A stretch of 64,000 nt of DNA from Paracoccus alkenifer (GTDB lineage: Bacteria; Pseudomonadota; Alphaproteobacteria; Rhodobacterales; Rhodobacteraceae): the NCBI RefSeq assembly GCF_900108405.1, contig NZ_FNXG01000006.1, forward strand, positions 62,001-126,000. The letters are read 5' to 3'. The notes beneath the pieces are model-generated. The model worked only from the letters and a program-made list of their open reading frames with translations. It did no database searches and was not told where the DNA came from. Below, piece by piece: positions 51,859 to 63,937 of this stretch (the first letter of the stretch is position 1; each line of letters starts with the position of its first letter). The translations under genes and the position numbers were made by a program.

Positions 51859-52452
51859 ATGACCCGTTCTCAGATCGCGACCCGTGTTCCCTGCCTGCCG
51901 CGGCATATCGGCGCGGCCAGCCTGGGCGTGCTGCTGGCGCTGGCCCCGCTGGCGGCACTGGCGCAGGATTCAGGCGATGCGCCCCCGCCTGCCGGCGATG
52001 CGTCCACGGCGCCCCGCAGCGTCACCGCCCGGCTTGCCGGGACCGAGGGCCAGCCCCTCGGCACTGCCACACTGGCCGAGACCGCCTCGGGGCAGATGCA
52101 CCTGACCCTGACGCTCGACGGGCTGCCCGAGGGCACCCGCGCCATCCATATCCACGAAACCGGCAGCTGCGAGCCGCCCGCTTTCGAAAGCGCCGGCGGG
52201 CATCTGGCCGGCGGGCATGATCACGGGGCAATGTCGTCGGGCGGGATGCACGCGGGCGACCTGCCCAATATCACCGTGGGCGCCGACGGCATCTTTCAGG
52301 GCGAGGTGCTGACCAGCAACGTCACCATGGATCAGGTGATGGACGAGGACGGCTCGGCCCTGGTCATCCACGCGGACGCTGACGATTACATCTCGCAGCC
52401 GGCGGGGAATGCCGGCGACCGGATCGCCTGCGGGGTCTTTGCGGACCAGTAA
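51859..52452 (+). CDS. sodC: Superoxide dismutase [Cu-Zn]
   Basis: A 197-aa periplasmic enzyme that dismutes superoxide. A signal peptide (residues about 1-36, ending ALAQ) is followed by the Cu/Zn SOD fold. HIHETGSC gives Cu ligands and the disulphide Cys, the His-rich [14 protein letters not shown] to HAGDLPNI region gives Zn ligands, and [20 protein letters not shown] and RIACGVF are standard. CAGGAG precedes the ATG. The zinc loop has several extra His residues. Confidence 0.95.
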   Translation: MTRSQIATRVPCLPRHIGAASLGVLLALAPLAALAQDSGDAPPPAGDASTAPRSVTARLAGTEGQPLGTATLAETASGQMHLTLTLDGLPEGTRAIHIHETGSCEPPAFESAGGHLAGGHDHGAMSSGGMHAGDLPNITVGADGIFQGEVLTSNVTMDQVMDEDGSALVIHADADDYISQPAGNAGDRIACGVFADQ

Positions 52453-52470
52453 GCCGGCCTGATCCTGAAA

Positions 52471-52497
52471 CGGGCCGCCCATGCGTCGGGCGGCCCG
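52471..52497 (+). terminator. Hairpin after sodC
   Basis: CGGGCCGCCC (52471-52480) and GGGCGGCCCG (52488-52497) form a perfect 10-bp GC stem with a 7-nt loop. No T-tract. Confidence 0.6.
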
Positions 52498-52611
52498 TCG
52501 GCATGGCGACCTGCGGCCAGATCGCCAGCGGCGGCTTGAATCATCTGCCATCCGGCCCCAGCTTGCTGGATCGGGCCGCATGTCGCGTCGGCCCGCAAGG
52601 TCAGGAACCAA

Positions 52612-54810
<2,199 letters not shown>

Positions 54811-55052
54811 GCGGTCCCGCGTCCGGCGTGTGGCCCGGCGACCCGGAAACGACGTTGCCGCCAGAGCAGGCGGCGCAAACAGCATTGTGCCCGGCTTTCC
54901 CGTTCGGGGTCCAGCGCAGGCGGCGGGGCCGTGGTTCTGCCCCGGGCCGCCGCCGCGGCCTTGTTCGCTGAAAACAACCCGCCGGGCTGTTTCCGGGCAC
55001 TCACAAGCCTTGGGATATTTACAGCAAGATGAAAGCATTACCCCCGCAAGTT

Positions 55053-55778
55053 CTAGCGACGCGCGAGAAATGAGCCGCGGTTGGGGGTCGGGTCGGGGAT
55101 GGTTTCGATGGTGGTGAAGCGGCATTCCTCAAGCATGTCGCGGACGCAATCCCGGGTCGGGAACCATTTGCGGATATGATGGACCCCTGCGGCGGGCGGC
55201 TTGAAGTGGATAAAGCTGCCCTCGCCCGGATGCAGGGTGGTTTCCAGCCATAGCAGATCCGCCGCGCGGGCGATGATTTCCAGGTCGTGGAACGGGTGGC
55301 GCAGGTGATAAAGCAGCCCCAGCGCCAGCACCGCGTCATAGCGTTCGTCGGGCTGGATCGCCGGCACCTCGCCCAGCCTTGTCCAGATGCGGTCCTGCAA
55401 CCCGGTGGCCTGAGCCGCAAAGCGCAGCCGCGCCAGCATCGCGCCCCAGCTGTCCTGCGCCAGCACCAGCGCCCCCCGCCGCGCCATTTCCAACGCGAAG
55501 AACCCGTCCGCCGAGCCAAGGTCAAGCACGCGCATCCCGCGCATATCCGCGGGCAGCACATCCTGATACACATGCCAGCGGTTCAGCGGGTGGTCGGGGC
55601 GCTGCGGGCCGGGGGCCGGCGCGATCTGTCGGGTAAAGATCCCGGGGCCAAGCTCGATATTGTGGAACCACGGCCCCAGACCGACCACGCTTTTCTCGAT
55701 TTCCGTCGGGGAAAGCGGCGTATCCAGCGCCGCAATCGGCTGTGCGCCGGTAATATCAGTGAAATCTGTCCGTATCAT
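55053..55778 (-). CDS. SAM-dependent methyltransferase, CmoB-like
   Basis: A 241-aa class I methyltransferase. The SAM-binding loop is VLDLGSADGFFALEMARRGA, and the preceding LNRWHVYQDVLP and later LGLLYHLRHPFHDLEII match the CmoB/DUF1698 group that makes carboxymethoxy or methoxy uridine at tRNA position 34. It is shorter than E. coli CmoB (323 aa) because the N-terminal part is reduced, so substrate is uncertain. It converges with uvrB across a 242-bp gap and follows the ParA gene by 80 bp. Confidence 0.8.
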   Translation of the reverse strand: MIRTDFTDITGAQPIAALDTPLSPTEIEKSVVGLGPWFHNIELGPGIFTRQIAPAPGPQRPDHPLNRWHVYQDVLPADMRGMRVLDLGSADGFFALEMARRGALVLAQDSWGAMLARLRFAAQATGLQDRIWTRLGEVPAIQPDERYDAVLALGLLYHLRHPFHDLEIIARAADLLWLETTLHPGEGSFIHFKPPAAGVHHIRKWFPTRDCVRDMLEECRFTTIETIPDPTPNRGSFLARR

Positions 55779-55858
55779 ATGCAGCCCCGTTCGAGATCAG
55801 GGGCCGCGCGCGGCATCGCCCCTTTCGCCCGGAATACCGCATGAAGTTGAAGATACGG

Positions 55859-56500
55859 TTAAGATGCCTCGGCGATCAGCAGCATGATTTCGTCAGCCAG
55901 CGCGCCAATTTCATCGCGGGCGGGGCCGGCCGGCCCCTCGGCCACCGCGCCGCCACGGCCCAGCGTTTCCGCATAGGCCACGCGGTTGGCCAGCTGCGCC
56001 TGCGCCACCGCCACCCCCAGCTGCGCGGCGCCCTGCGCGACCTCGGCCCCCAGCCGCGTGTTCGGGCGGGTGCGGTTCAGCACCACCAGCACCGGGCGGC
56101 GTTCGCGACTGGCAAGATCCAGAACGCCCTCGGTCGCCCACAGATCGACCTGGCTGGAGGCCACCGGCACCAGCACCAGATCCGCCACCCGCAAGGCCGG
56201 GCGCAGGTCGCTTTCGATCTTGGGCGGCGTGTCGATCAGCACCACGTCAAAACGTTTCTTGAGCTTTTCGCTTTCATAGCTGGCGCCCCAGGCGGATGAG
56301 GTGGTGAACTCCAGCCCCTCGTCCTCGCCGTGGCGGTCCAGCCGCTCCATGAACCAGCGGCCGAGACTGCCCTGCGGGTCGGTGTCCAGCACCGCCACGC
56401 TCAGACCCCGGCGGCGCAGGGCGATGGCCAGGTTGACGGTGACCGTGGTCTTGCCCGAGCCGCCCTTTTGCTGGGCCACCGTGATGATCCGTCCGGCCAT
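55859..56500 (-). CDS. ParA-family ATPase
   Basis: A 213-aa deviant Walker ATPase with KGGSGKTT at residues 12-19, [11 protein letters not shown], and [12 protein letters not shown]. No ParB gene is nearby, so it is an orphan ParA/MinD-type protein, perhaps positioning a cargo other than the chromosome. The ATG at 56500 has AGAGG upstream; the longer frame is antisense to the dipeptidase leader. It is divergent from the dipeptidase gene. Confidence 0.92.
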   Translation of the reverse strand: MAGRIITVAQQKGGSGKTTVTVNLAIALRRRGLSVAVLDTDPQGSLGRWFMERLDRHGEDEGLEFTTSSAWGASYESEKLKKRFDVVLIDTPPKIESDLRPALRVADLVLVPVASSQVDLWATEGVLDLASRERRPVLVVLNRTRPNTRLGAEVAQGAAQLGVAVAQAQLANRVAYAETLGRGGAVAEGPAGPARDEIGALADEIMLLIAEAS

Positions 56501-56630
56501 GGCTGCCTCTTGCTGCCGTATCCTGCGCCCTTGCGTTGCACGCCGCCGCGCCAAGGGCAAGGCCGCGCGGGGGTTGCATCCGCGCCGGGGCGGTGCTTGG
56601 TCCCTGCCGGGCAGGCAACGGAGCGCGCGG

Positions 56631-57680
56631 ATGATCCCGGTTTTCGACGGACACAACGATTACCTGCAACGGGCGGTGGCGGCGGGGGCCGATGCGGACC
56701 GGCTGTGGGCCGAGGGCGACGGCACCGGCCATATCGACCTGCCGCGGCTGCGCCAGGGCGGCATGGCGGGCGGGTTCTTTGCGATCTGGATTCCCGACCC
56801 CGACCCGGGCGATGTGGCCGAGATGGCGCGGCGCAAGGACAACCCGCCCTTTGACCTGCCCCTGCCGCCGCAGGTGGACAGCCGCACCGCCCTGCCCCAG
56901 GCTTTCGCGCAGGCCGCGGCGCTGTTGGCGCTGGAACGCAGCGGCACGCTGTCGATCTGCCGCAGCGCCGCCGAGATAAGCGCCGCGATGGACGCCGGCC
57001 GCATCGCCGCGATCCTGCATATGGAGGGCGCCGAGCCGCTGGCCGATCTGGACGCGCTGCATGTCTGGCACGCGATCGGCCTGCGCTCGCTGGGTTTCGT
57101 GTGGTCGCGGCCGACCGCCTATGGCCATGGCGTGCCCTTCGCCTTTCCCTCGCCCCCCGACCGCGGCGAGGGGCTGACCGAGCGCGGCCGCGCCCTGGTG
57201 CGCGAATGCAACGCGCTGCGCATCATCATCGACCTGTCGCATCTGAACGAAAAGGGCTGCGACGAGGTGGCAAGGCTGAGCGACGCACCGCTGGTCGCCA
57301 CGCATTCCGGCGCGCACGCGGTCTGCCCCAGTTCGCGCAACCTGACCGACCGGCAGCTGCGCCAGATCGCCGATTCGGGGGGCGTGGTCGGGCTGAATTT
57401 CAACACCGGCTTTCTGGCCCCCGACGGGCGTCGCGCGCCGTTCCGCGGCTTTGACCCGATGCTGCGCCATCTTGACCACCTGCTGGGCATTCTGGGCGAA
57501 AACGGCGTGGCGCTGGGGTCGGATTTCGACGGCGCGGTGATGCCCGCCGACCTGCCCGATACTGCCGCCCTGCCCCGGCTGCTGGACGCGATGTTGGACC
57601 ACGGCTACGGCCGCGAACTGGTCGAGCGCATCGCCTGGCGCAACTGGCTGTGCGTAACCGCGCGGAGCTGGGGCGGCTGA
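56631..57680 (+). CDS. Membrane dipeptidase (peptidase M19)
   Basis: A 349-aa zinc dipeptidase of the renal dipeptidase family. Metal-site motifs are FDGHNDYL near the N-terminus, [36 protein letters not shown] and [10 protein letters not shown]. It cleaves dipeptides, often with a D-residue. No signal peptide is visible at the chosen start (ATG 56631, GGAGCG upstream), so it is probably cytoplasmic despite the family name. Confidence 0.95.
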   Translation: MIPVFDGHNDYLQRAVAAGADADRLWAEGDGTGHIDLPRLRQGGMAGGFFAIWIPDPDPGDVAEMARRKDNPPFDLPLPPQVDSRTALPQAFAQAAALLALERSGTLSICRSAAEISAAMDAGRIAAILHMEGAEPLADLDALHVWHAIGLRSLGFVWSRPTAYGHGVPFAFPSPPDRGEGLTERGRALVRECNALRIIIDLSHLNEKGCDEVARLSDAPLVATHSGAHAVCPSSRNLTDRQLRQIADSGGVVGLNFNTGFLAPDGRRAPFRGFDPMLRHLDHLLGILGENGVALGSDFDGAVMPADLPDTAALPRLLDAMLDHGYGRELVERIAWRNWLCVTARSWGG

Positions 57681-57721
57681 AACCCGCGCGGATCACCTGT
57701 CGCCATGACGCAGGTTGCGGC

Positions 57722-57750
57722 TTGCATCGGCGGTCGACCGGCCCTATCTG
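57722..57750 (+). promoter_or_regulatory. Promoter of the SRP RNA gene
   Basis: -35 TTGCAT (57722-57727), 17-bp spacer, -10 TATCTG (57745-57750); predicted start near 57757, which matches the 5' end of the folded RNA. Confidence 0.7.
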
Positions 57751-57756
57751 AGGCGC

Positions 57757-57852
57757 CGAGAGGCTGGCGCGGGCAGGCGCCTCGCCAACCCGGTCAGGTC
57801 CGGAAGGAAGCAGCCGCAACGAGCCCCGCCTGGGTCGCTGTCCAGTCTCTCA
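57757..57852 (+). ncRNA. ffs: Signal recognition particle RNA, small bacterial type
   Basis: Contains the invariant SRP domain IV core GTCCGGAAGGAAGCAGCC (57798-57815). Flanking halves pair as a long hairpin: GAGAGGCTGG (57758-57767) with CCAGTCTCTC (57842-57851), CAGGCG with CGCCTG, and CTCG with CGAG. At about 95 nt it is a 4.5S-type RNA that binds Ffh and FtsY to target membrane proteins. It has its own promoter. Confidence 0.95.
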
Positions 57853-58024
57853 CCCCACCCCTGCCAGCATCGTCGGTTCCTGCGACCATGGCGCCATGGC
57901 AGTTTCCACATCCTCGATCCGAATCGCATCATCCGCCTTTCCGTTCTTTTCGTCCAAGGATAGCGGGCAGATCTTAACATCCGGTTTCCGCCGCCGGAAA
58001 AATCACCCAAGGGGCGCATACTTC

Positions 58025-58939
58025 CTACAGCCGCCCTTCCAGCCAACCCGACAGCAGCCATTGCGCGATTGCGCCCTTGCGCGGGGCCTTCAGCACCGGA
58101 TGCGCGCCCGCCATCATCGCCGCCAGCTCGTCGCGGGTGACCCACATCGCGGCCTCAAGCTCGACGGGGTCCAGGGTGATCGCCTCGGTCTCTGCCTGAC
58201 CAACCATCCCCAGCATCAGCGAGGCCGGGAACGGCCAGGGCTGCGAGGCCGCATAGCGCACATCGCCCACGCGGATGCAGGTTTCCTCGAACACCTCGCG
58301 GCGGACGGCGGCCTCGATGGTTTCGCCCGGCTCGATAAAGCCGGCCAGGCAGGAATACATCCCCTCGGGCCAGCCATGCGAACGCCCCAGCAGCACCCGG
58401 TCATCGCGCGCAATCAGCATGATCACCACCGGGTCGGTGCGCGGAAAATGCGGGGTGTTGCAGGCGGGGCAGATGCGCTGCCAGCCGGACTGGCGCGGTT
58501 CCGAGGGCTGACCGCAGGCCGCGCAAAACCGGTGCGTCGCGTGCCAGCCCGTCAGGGCGCGGGCGGTAGCGGCCAGCTCTCCATCCACAGGCGACAGCCC
58601 CGACATCACCCCGCGCAGCTCGACGAAACGGCCGCCGGGGATCAAAGGATGCACCTGCTCGGTCGGATCGAAAAACAGCGAGGTTTCCGACAGCGACGCC
58701 GGCTCCCACGCGGAAATATCCTGCGCGGCCACCGCCTGGGCGCCGTCGAAACCCAGCAGCAGCGGCGCGCCTGCGTCCTTCAGCGCCGGATGGTCTGGCG
58801 CCAGCCGCACCAGCCGCCCGTCCTCAAGACAGATCTTGCCGCGCCAGATCGGCAGCACCAGCGCGCCCTTGTGCCACTCCTCGTCGCCGCGCCGGGCCGC
58901 CGCCCGGTCCAGCCCGCCGCCCATGAATGCCAGATCCAT
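58025..58939 (-). CDS. nudC: NAD(+) diphosphatase / NADH pyrophosphatase
   Basis: A 304-aa Nudix hydrolase. A zinc ribbon (CAACGQP and CPACNTPHFPR) is followed by the Nudix box GFIEPGETIEAAVRREVFEE and the SQPWPFPASLMLG motif that is diagnostic of NudC. It cleaves NAD(H) and removes NAD caps from RNA. The start is uncertain: ATG 58939 (MDLAFMGGGLDRAA) has GGGGG upstream and fits homologues; frames extend to 59029 with a GTG start. Confidence 0.93.
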   Translation of the reverse strand: MDLAFMGGGLDRAAARRGDEEWHKGALVLPIWRGKICLEDGRLVRLAPDHPALKDAGAPLLLGFDGAQAVAAQDISAWEPASLSETSLFFDPTEQVHPLIPGGRFVELRGVMSGLSPVDGELAATARALTGWHATHRFCAACGQPSEPRQSGWQRICPACNTPHFPRTDPVVIMLIARDDRVLLGRSHGWPEGMYSCLAGFIEPGETIEAAVRREVFEETCIRVGDVRYAASQPWPFPASLMLGMVGQAETEAITLDPVELEAAMWVTRDELAAMMAGAHPVLKAPRKGAIAQWLLSGWLEGRL

Positions 58940-59095
58940 CACCGCCCCCATGCTGCCCGGCGCCACGTTGCCCGGCATGGGGCGCAAAGCCAATATCTTC
59001 TGTCCCCAAAATATCCCCGCCGGAGGCACGCCCCGCAGGGGCGTTGCCCTTGGCCGCCCCTGCCCCTACATTCGCCGGGTCCAGACGAGGCCAAC

Positions 59096-60874
59096 ATGAC
59101 CGACACCCCAGCCTATCAGGTGCTCGCCCGGAAATACCGGCCCGAGACCTTTGCCGATCTCGTCGGACAGGACGCGATGGTGCGCACGCTGCAAAACGCC
59201 TTTGCCGCCGACCGCATCGCGCAGGCTTTCATCATGACCGGGATCCGCGGGACGGGTAAGACCACCACCGCGCGGATCATCGCCAAGGGGATGAACTGCA
59301 TCGGCCCGGACGGCACCGGCGGCCCGACCACCAGCCCCTGCGGGGTCTGCGAACACTGCGTGGCCATTGCCGAGGGCCGCCATGTCGATGTGCTGGAAAT
59401 GGACGCCGCATCCAGAACCGGCGTGAACGACATCCGCGAAATCATTGAATCGGTTCACTATCGCGCGGCCTCGGCCCGCTACAAGATCTATATCGTCGAC
59501 GAGGTTCACATGCTGTCGACCAGCGCCTTCAACGCGCTGCTCAAGACGCTTGAGGAACCTCCGCCGCATGTGAAATTCATCTTTGCCACCACGGAAATCC
59601 GCAAGGTGCCGGTCACGGTGCTGTCGCGCTGCCAACGCTTCGACCTGCGCCGGATCGAGCCCGAGGTGATGATCGCGCTGCTGCGCCGCATCGCCGACGG
59701 CGAGGGCGCGCAGATCAGCGATGACGCGCTGGCGCTGATCACCCGCGCGGCCGAGGGATCCGCCCGCGACGCGACCAGCCTGCTGGATCAGGCGATCAGC
59801 CACGGCGCCGGGGAAACCACCGCCCCGCAGGTGCGCGCCATGCTGGGGCTGGCCGACCGGGGCCGGGTGCTGGACCTGTTCGACATGATCCTGCGCGGTG
59901 CCGCGGCCGAGGCGCTTGCCGAGCTGCAATCGCAATATGCCGAGGGCGCCGACCCGCTGGCGGTGCTGCGCGACCTGGCCGAGATCACCCATTGGGTCAG
60001 CCTGGTCAAGATCACCCCCGCAGCCGCCGACGATCCCACCGTCGGCCCCGATGAGCGCGCGCGGGGTCGCGACATGGCCGGGCGCGTGCCGATGCGGGCG
60101 CTGACGCGCCTGTGGCAGATGCTGCTCAAGGCGCTGGAAGAGGTGGCGGCGGCGCCGAACGCCATGATGGCGGCGGAAATGGCGATCATCCGCCTGACCC
60201 ATGTCGCTGACCTGCCCGACCCCGAGGCGCTGATCCGCCGCGTGCAGGCCGCCCAGAGCGCCGGCGAATTTGCCCGCCCCACCACCACAGCCCCCACGCA
60301 CGAGGCCCCCGGCCAGCGCATGGCCGCGCCCCCGGTGGTGCGGGCGGCGGGTGGGACCGCCGCCGCCATCGCGCTGGCACCCGAACCGCAGCTGGCCGCC
60401 GACGCGCTGGCCAACTGGCCCGACTTCGCCTCGGTGGTCGAGCTGATCCGGCGGATGCGCGACATGGTGCTGCTGACACAGGTCGAGGATCACGTCAGGC
60501 TGGTGCGCTATTCCCCCGGCCGCATCGAGTTCCAGCCCACCCGGGACGCCCCCCGCGATCTGGCGCAGCGGCTGGGCGAACGGCTGCGCGGCTGGACCGG
60601 CGGCGCCCGCTGGGCGGTCTCGGTCGTCGATCAGGGCGGCGGCCCTACCGTCAGCGAAACCCGCGCCACCGAACGCGCTGCCGCCGAGGCCGAGGCGCGG
60701 CAGCACCCGGTGGTCGCCGCCATCCTTGCCGCCGCCCCCGGCGCCCGCATCGCCGCCATCCGGGACGAAACGCCCCCGCCCCCGCCCGAGGATGCGGCCG
60801 AGGATCTGCACGGCACCGCCGGCGGCGGGCTGGCCGCGGTCGAGGAATGGGATCCCTTCGAGGACGAGGAGTAG
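59096..60874 (+). CDS. dnaX: DNA polymerase III subunit gamma/tau
   Basis: A 592-aa clamp-loader ATPase. Walker A GIRGTGKTTTA near residues 49-59, zinc Cys cluster CGVCEHC, Walker B KIYIVDEVHML, and sensor LSRCQRFDLRRI. The C-terminal third is the tau region with a Pro/Ala linker and an acidic end. No A-rich slippery site was seen, so only the full-length form is predicted. It heads the dnaX-ybaB-recR operon. Confidence 0.97.
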   Translation: MTDTPAYQVLARKYRPETFADLVGQDAMVRTLQNAFAADRIAQAFIMTGIRGTGKTTTARIIAKGMNCIGPDGTGGPTTSPCGVCEHCVAIAEGRHVDVLEMDAASRTGVNDIREIIESVHYRAASARYKIYIVDEVHMLSTSAFNALLKTLEEPPPHVKFIFATTEIRKVPVTVLSRCQRFDLRRIEPEVMIALLRRIADGEGAQISDDALALITRAAEGSARDATSLLDQAISHGAGETTAPQVRAMLGLADRGRVLDLFDMILRGAAAEALAELQSQYAEGADPLAVLRDLAEITHWVSLVKITPAAADDPTVGPDERARGRDMAGRVPMRALTRLWQMLLKALEEVAAAPNAMMAAEMAIIRLTHVADLPDPEALIRRVQAAQSAGEFARPTTTAPTHEAPGQRMAAPPVVRAAGGTAAAIALAPEPQLAADALANWPDFASVVELIRRMRDMVLLTQVEDHVRLVRYSPGRIEFQPTRDAPRDLAQRLGERLRGWTGGARWAVSVVDQGGGPTVSETRATERAAAEAEARQHPVVAAILAAAPGARIAAIRDETPPPPPEDAAEDLHGTAGGGLAAVEEWDPFEDEE

Positions 60875-60878
60875 CAGG

Positions 60879-61223
60879 ATGAAAAACCCCTTTGCCGGGA
60901 TCGGCGATCTGGGCAAGATGATGACCGCCGCCCGCGAGATGCAGGGCAAGGTGGACGAGTTCCAGAAGACCCTCGAAACCCTGACCGTGGTCGGCGAATC
61001 CGGCGCCGGGCTGGTCCGCGTCACCGCCAACGCCAAGGGCGAATTGCAGGCTCTGGACATCGACCCCTCGATCTTTGTCCCGTCGGAAAAACAGGTGGTC
61101 GAGGATCTGATCCTGGCCGCGATCAGGGATGCGCAGGACAAGGCCATGGCCCGCGCGCAGGCCGAAGGCCAGCGGCTGGCGGGCGACATGGGCCTGCCGC
61201 CGGGCATGAAGCTGCCGTTCTAG
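60879..61223 (+). CDS. YbaB/EbfC family nucleoid-associated protein
   Basis: A 114-aa DNA-binding protein with the family pattern [15 protein letters not shown], helix [17 protein letters not shown], and [19 protein letters not shown]. It forms dimers that bind and bend DNA. GCAGG lies before the ATG at 60879, 4 bp after the dnaX stop. The stop overlaps the recR GTG start by one base. Confidence 0.96.
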   Translation: MKNPFAGIGDLGKMMTAAREMQGKVDEFQKTLETLTVVGESGAGLVRVTANAKGELQALDIDPSIFVPSEKQVVEDLILAAIRDAQDKAMARAQAEGQRLAGDMGLPPGMKLPF

Positions 61224-61822
61224 TGGCCGAGGGCAGCGACGACATCCAGGCGCTGATCGGGCAGTTCGCGCGGCTGCCGGGGCTGGGGCCGCGTTCGGCC
61301 CGCCGCGTGGTGCTGTCGCTGATCCGGCGGCGCACCGGGCAGATGGCGCAGCTGGCGGCACTGATGGCCAGCGTGGCCGAGCATTCCCGCGAATGCGCCC
61401 GCTGCGGCAATATCGGCGAATCCGAGCTTTGCGCGATCTGCGCCGACCCCGCCCGCGCCAATGGCGAATTGTGCGTGGTCGAGGACGTGGCCGACCTGTG
61501 GGCGCTGGAACGCGGCCGCGCCTATCGCGGGCGCTATCACGTTCTGGGCGGCACGCTGTCGGCGCTGGACGAGATCGGCCCTGATGAGCTGGGCATCCCG
61601 CAACTGCTGGCCCGAGTGGGCGACGAGGGCATCACCGAGGTGATCCTTGCCCTGAACGCCACGGTCGAGGGCCAGACCACCGCGCATTATCTGGCCGAGG
61701 CCCTTGAAAACACCGGCATCCGGGTCACACGACTGGCGCAGGGCGTCCCCATCGGCGGAGAGCTGGATTACCTTGACGACGGCACCATCAGCGCCGCGCT
61801 GCGCGCAAGGCGGCAGCTATGA
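61223..61822 (+). CDS. recR: Recombination protein RecR
   Basis: A 199-aa RecFOR-pathway protein that loads RecA at gaps. N-terminal helix-hairpin-helix ([15 protein letters not shown]), zinc finger [16 protein letters not shown], Toprim domain ([14 protein letters not shown] and [15 protein letters not shown]), and a C-terminal Walker-like [18 protein letters not shown]. It uses a GTG start at 61223 that overlaps the ybaB stop. Confidence 0.97.
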   Translation: MAEGSDDIQALIGQFARLPGLGPRSARRVVLSLIRRRTGQMAQLAALMASVAEHSRECARCGNIGESELCAICADPARANGELCVVEDVADLWALERGRAYRGRYHVLGGTLSALDEIGPDELGIPQLLARVGDEGITEVILALNATVEGQTTAHYLAEALENTGIRVTRLAQGVPIGGELDYLDDGTISAALRARRQL

Positions 61823-62319
61823 GCACCGCCCCCTTCACCTCGCCCACGATGGAGGTGCTTGCCGAGTGGACCGATTACAACGGCCATCTCAACATGGCGT
61901 GGTATCATGTGCTGTTCGACCGCGCGATCGAAACGGCGCTTGAACCCTTGGGGATGGGCGCGCAGGTGGCGGCGGAAACCGGGGCGTCGTATTTCACCGT
62001 GCAGGCGCAGATCCATTACCTGCGCGAATTGCATGCGGGCGACCGCGTGGCGGTGGACACGCAGCTGATCGCCCATGACGACAAGCGGCTGCATTACGTC
62101 CAGACGCTGCGGCGGCTGTCGGACGGGGTGGTGGCGGCGGTCACGGAAAACCTGGTGGTGCATGTCGATCTGGCGACCCGCCGCGCCGCGCCCTTTGCGC
62201 CGGCGCTGCGCGAGCGGCTGGCGGCGGCGGTGGCCGCCCATGCCTCGCTGCCACTGCCGAAACAGGTCGGGCGCAAGGTCGGGCTGCGCCGCGGACCGCC
62301 CCCCGCAGCCGAGCACTGA
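61819..62319 (+). CDS. Hotdog-fold thioesterase family protein
   Basis: A 166-aa protein with the 4HBT-type hotdog fold. [20 protein letters not shown] includes the usual Asp/Asn catalytic region, and [19 protein letters not shown] follows. It resembles the thioesterase domain of carnitine-related dehydrogenases, but the acyl-CoA substrate is unknown. ATGA overlap with recR shows operon membership; the C-terminal tail is basic. Confidence 0.85.
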   Translation: MSTAPFTSPTMEVLAEWTDYNGHLNMAWYHVLFDRAIETALEPLGMGAQVAAETGASYFTVQAQIHYLRELHAGDRVAVDTQLIAHDDKRLHYVQTLRRLSDGVVAAVTENLVVHVDLATRRAAPFAPALRERLAAAVAAHASLPLPKQVGRKVGLRRGPPPAAEH

Positions 62320-62358
62320 CCCGCGACAGGAACCGGCCGGGTCTCGCCTGGCGCCAGT

Positions 62359-62392
62359 AAAAAAGGGGCGCGCGGGTTTCCCCGCCGCCCCC
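62359..62392 (-). terminator. Rho-independent terminator of hsp20
   Basis: On the minus strand, a GGGGCGGCGGGG / CCCGCGCGCCCC hairpin with an AAA loop is followed by TTTTTT (62364-62359). On the plus strand the same hairpin would also end the recR operon, without a T-tract. Confidence 0.78.
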
Positions 62393-62426
62393 GCTATTCG
62401 CGTCCTGTCCTTCGCTCTCGCCCGGA

Positions 62427-62897
62427 TCAGGCGTCCAGCTTGCGCTGTGCGTCGGCCTCGACCGTCTGCGGCGCGGTTTTCGCGATCTCGATCCGGCGCG
62501 GCTTCAGCGCCTCGGGGATCTCGCGCACCAGTTCGATATGCAGCATCCCGTTGACGTGGCTGGCGCCGGTGACGCGAACGTGGTCGGCCAGCGCGAATTT
62601 GCGCTCGAACGCGCGGGTGGCGATGCCGCGGTGCAGATAGGTCTTGCCCTCGTCCTCTTCGGCCTTGCGGGCCGAGACGATCACCGCGCCTTCCTTCATC
62701 TCGACCGACAGGTCGTCGGCGGAAAACCCGGCGACGGCGATCGAGATGCGATAGGCATTCTCGCCGGTCTTTTCGATGTTGTAGGGCGGATAGGTGGTCG
62801 CGGAAATATCCGAGGACAGCGCCCGGTCCATCAGGTCGGCAATGCGGTCAAAGCCGATCGAGGCCCGGTAAAGCGGGGTCAGGTCCATGTTACGCAT
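62427..62897 (-). CDS. Small heat shock protein, Hsp20 family
   Basis: A 156-aa IbpA-type chaperone that holds unfolding proteins. The alpha-crystallin domain spans residues about 35-130: YNIEKTGENAYRISIAVAGF, EMKEGAVIVSARKAEE, and GIATRAFERKFALADHVRV. The C-terminal IEIAKT replaces the usual I-x-I anchor. The N-terminus FDRIADLMDRAL is standard. Start at 62897 has AAGGA eight bases upstream. No ROSE-type RNA thermometer could be confirmed in the short leader. Confidence 0.95.
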   Translation of the reverse strand: MRNMDLTPLYRASIGFDRIADLMDRALSSDISATTYPPYNIEKTGENAYRISIAVAGFSADDLSVEMKEGAVIVSARKAEEDEGKTYLHRGIATRAFERKFALADHVRVTGASHVNGMLHIELVREIPEALKPRRIEIAKTAPQTVEADAQRKLDA

Positions 62898-63016
62898 ATG
62901 TCGCATCCTTTGCAGCGATGAGAGTCGTCATGCCCCCCGAAACCGGGCGGGCGATCTTGCGCCGGCGCCCATCGGGCCGTCCGGCTGCAAGGAATCTGGG
63001 GACGAAAACCAAGGCT

Positions 63017-63469
63017 TCAAGGGGCGGCGCAGTCGCTTTTACGCCAGATCGCCGGGTCGGCCAGTTCGATGGAATTCCCCGCCGGATCGCGGAAATAGAT
63101 CGAGCGCCCGCCCTGCGGCCAGTGGAAATCGGCCTCGATCCCGATGCCGTGGCGTTCCAGATGCACGCGCCAGCGGTCCAGCGTGTCAGGCGCGACGGCA
63201 AGGCAGGCATGCCCCGGGCCGCTGGCCCCATGCGGCGGCACCGGCAGGCGCGCGTCCGGCCGGGGCGGGGTTGCGGTGGCGGTGGGGTCGAACACCAGCA
63301 GCACCTGCGGGCGGGGGGTGTCACCGGTGCGAAAAAACACATGGCGGCCGGGAACGCGGGTGATCAGTTCCAGCCCGATCACCCGGGTCCAGAAATCGCA
63401 GGCGGCATCCAGATCCCGGGCGTAAAGCGCGGTTTCCAGCGTGCCGAGCAGGGGCGGAGGCGTGGTCAT
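63017..63469 (-). CDS. VOC/glyoxalase-like protein
   Basis: A 150-aa vicinal oxygen chelate protein. ALYARDLDAACDFWTRVIGL opens the first beta-alpha-beta-beta-beta unit; HACLAVAPDTLDRWRVHLE and RSIYFRDPAGNSIELADP form the second. A His and a Glu at the usual metal positions are present. It may be a glyoxalase, fosfomycin-resistance-like or dioxygenase-like protein; the sequence does not decide. GAGGA precedes ATG 63469. Confidence 0.88.
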   Translation of the reverse strand: MTTPPPLLGTLETALYARDLDAACDFWTRVIGLELITRVPGRHVFFRTGDTPRPQVLLVFDPTATATPPRPDARLPVPPHGASGPGHACLAVAPDTLDRWRVHLERHGIGIEADFHWPQGGRSIYFRDPAGNSIELADPAIWRKSDCAAP

Positions 63470-63580
63470 CGGATCCTCGGGGCGCGGCAGGGGGCAACGG
63501 TTCAACGCCGCTGCCCCCTGTTGCGGTCCCTTGCGGCGGAAAACCGCGCGGCGCGGCCGCGGGCAGGCGTGGGAAAGGCG

Positions 63581-63817
63581 TCAGCCGGCGGCGATCATCC
63601 GCGCGATCTGGTCCTTGAGCACCATGCGCTGCTTGCGCAGCTGGGTCTCGGCCGCGCCGGACATCGGGGTGTGCAGCGATTCCGCGGCCGCCACCTGATC
63701 GTTGATCTCGTCATATTCCACAAGCAGCCGGGCAAAGCGGTTGTCCGACAGTTTCAGCTGGTGGATACGTTCGGAATCTCCGGGAAATTCCTCGTGAATT
63801 GCGTGGGGTGCGGCCAT
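63581..63817 (-). CDS. YdcH/DUF465 family protein
   Basis: A 78-aa helical hairpin protein of the DUF465 family: FARLLVEYDEINDQVAAAE, then RKQRMVLKDQIARMI. Members are small, abundant proteins of unknown function. The ATG at 63817 has GAGGA upstream; the long frame back to 63955 is not coding. Confidence 0.9.
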   Translation of the reverse strand: MAAPHAIHEEFPGDSERIHQLKLSDNRFARLLVEYDEINDQVAAAESLHTPMSGAAETQLRKQRMVLKDQIARMIAAG

Positions 63818-63937
63818 GGCGATCCTCGTTGCATCATTGCCTTGCCGAGGTAGTGGCTGCCCACCGCTCTGGCAACCGCGGCGGCGGGCGTCTATCGTCG
63901 CACTCGCCCCAGACACGCGCCGCCCGGACCCACGACA

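Noticed and set aside
52453..52611. SOS (LexA) box upstream of uvrB
   Set aside because: No GTTC-N7-GTTC or GAAC-N7-GAAC pair is present in the gap.
59096..60874. Programmed frameshift making a short gamma form of DnaX
   Set aside because: No A-rich slippery heptamer was seen in the gene.
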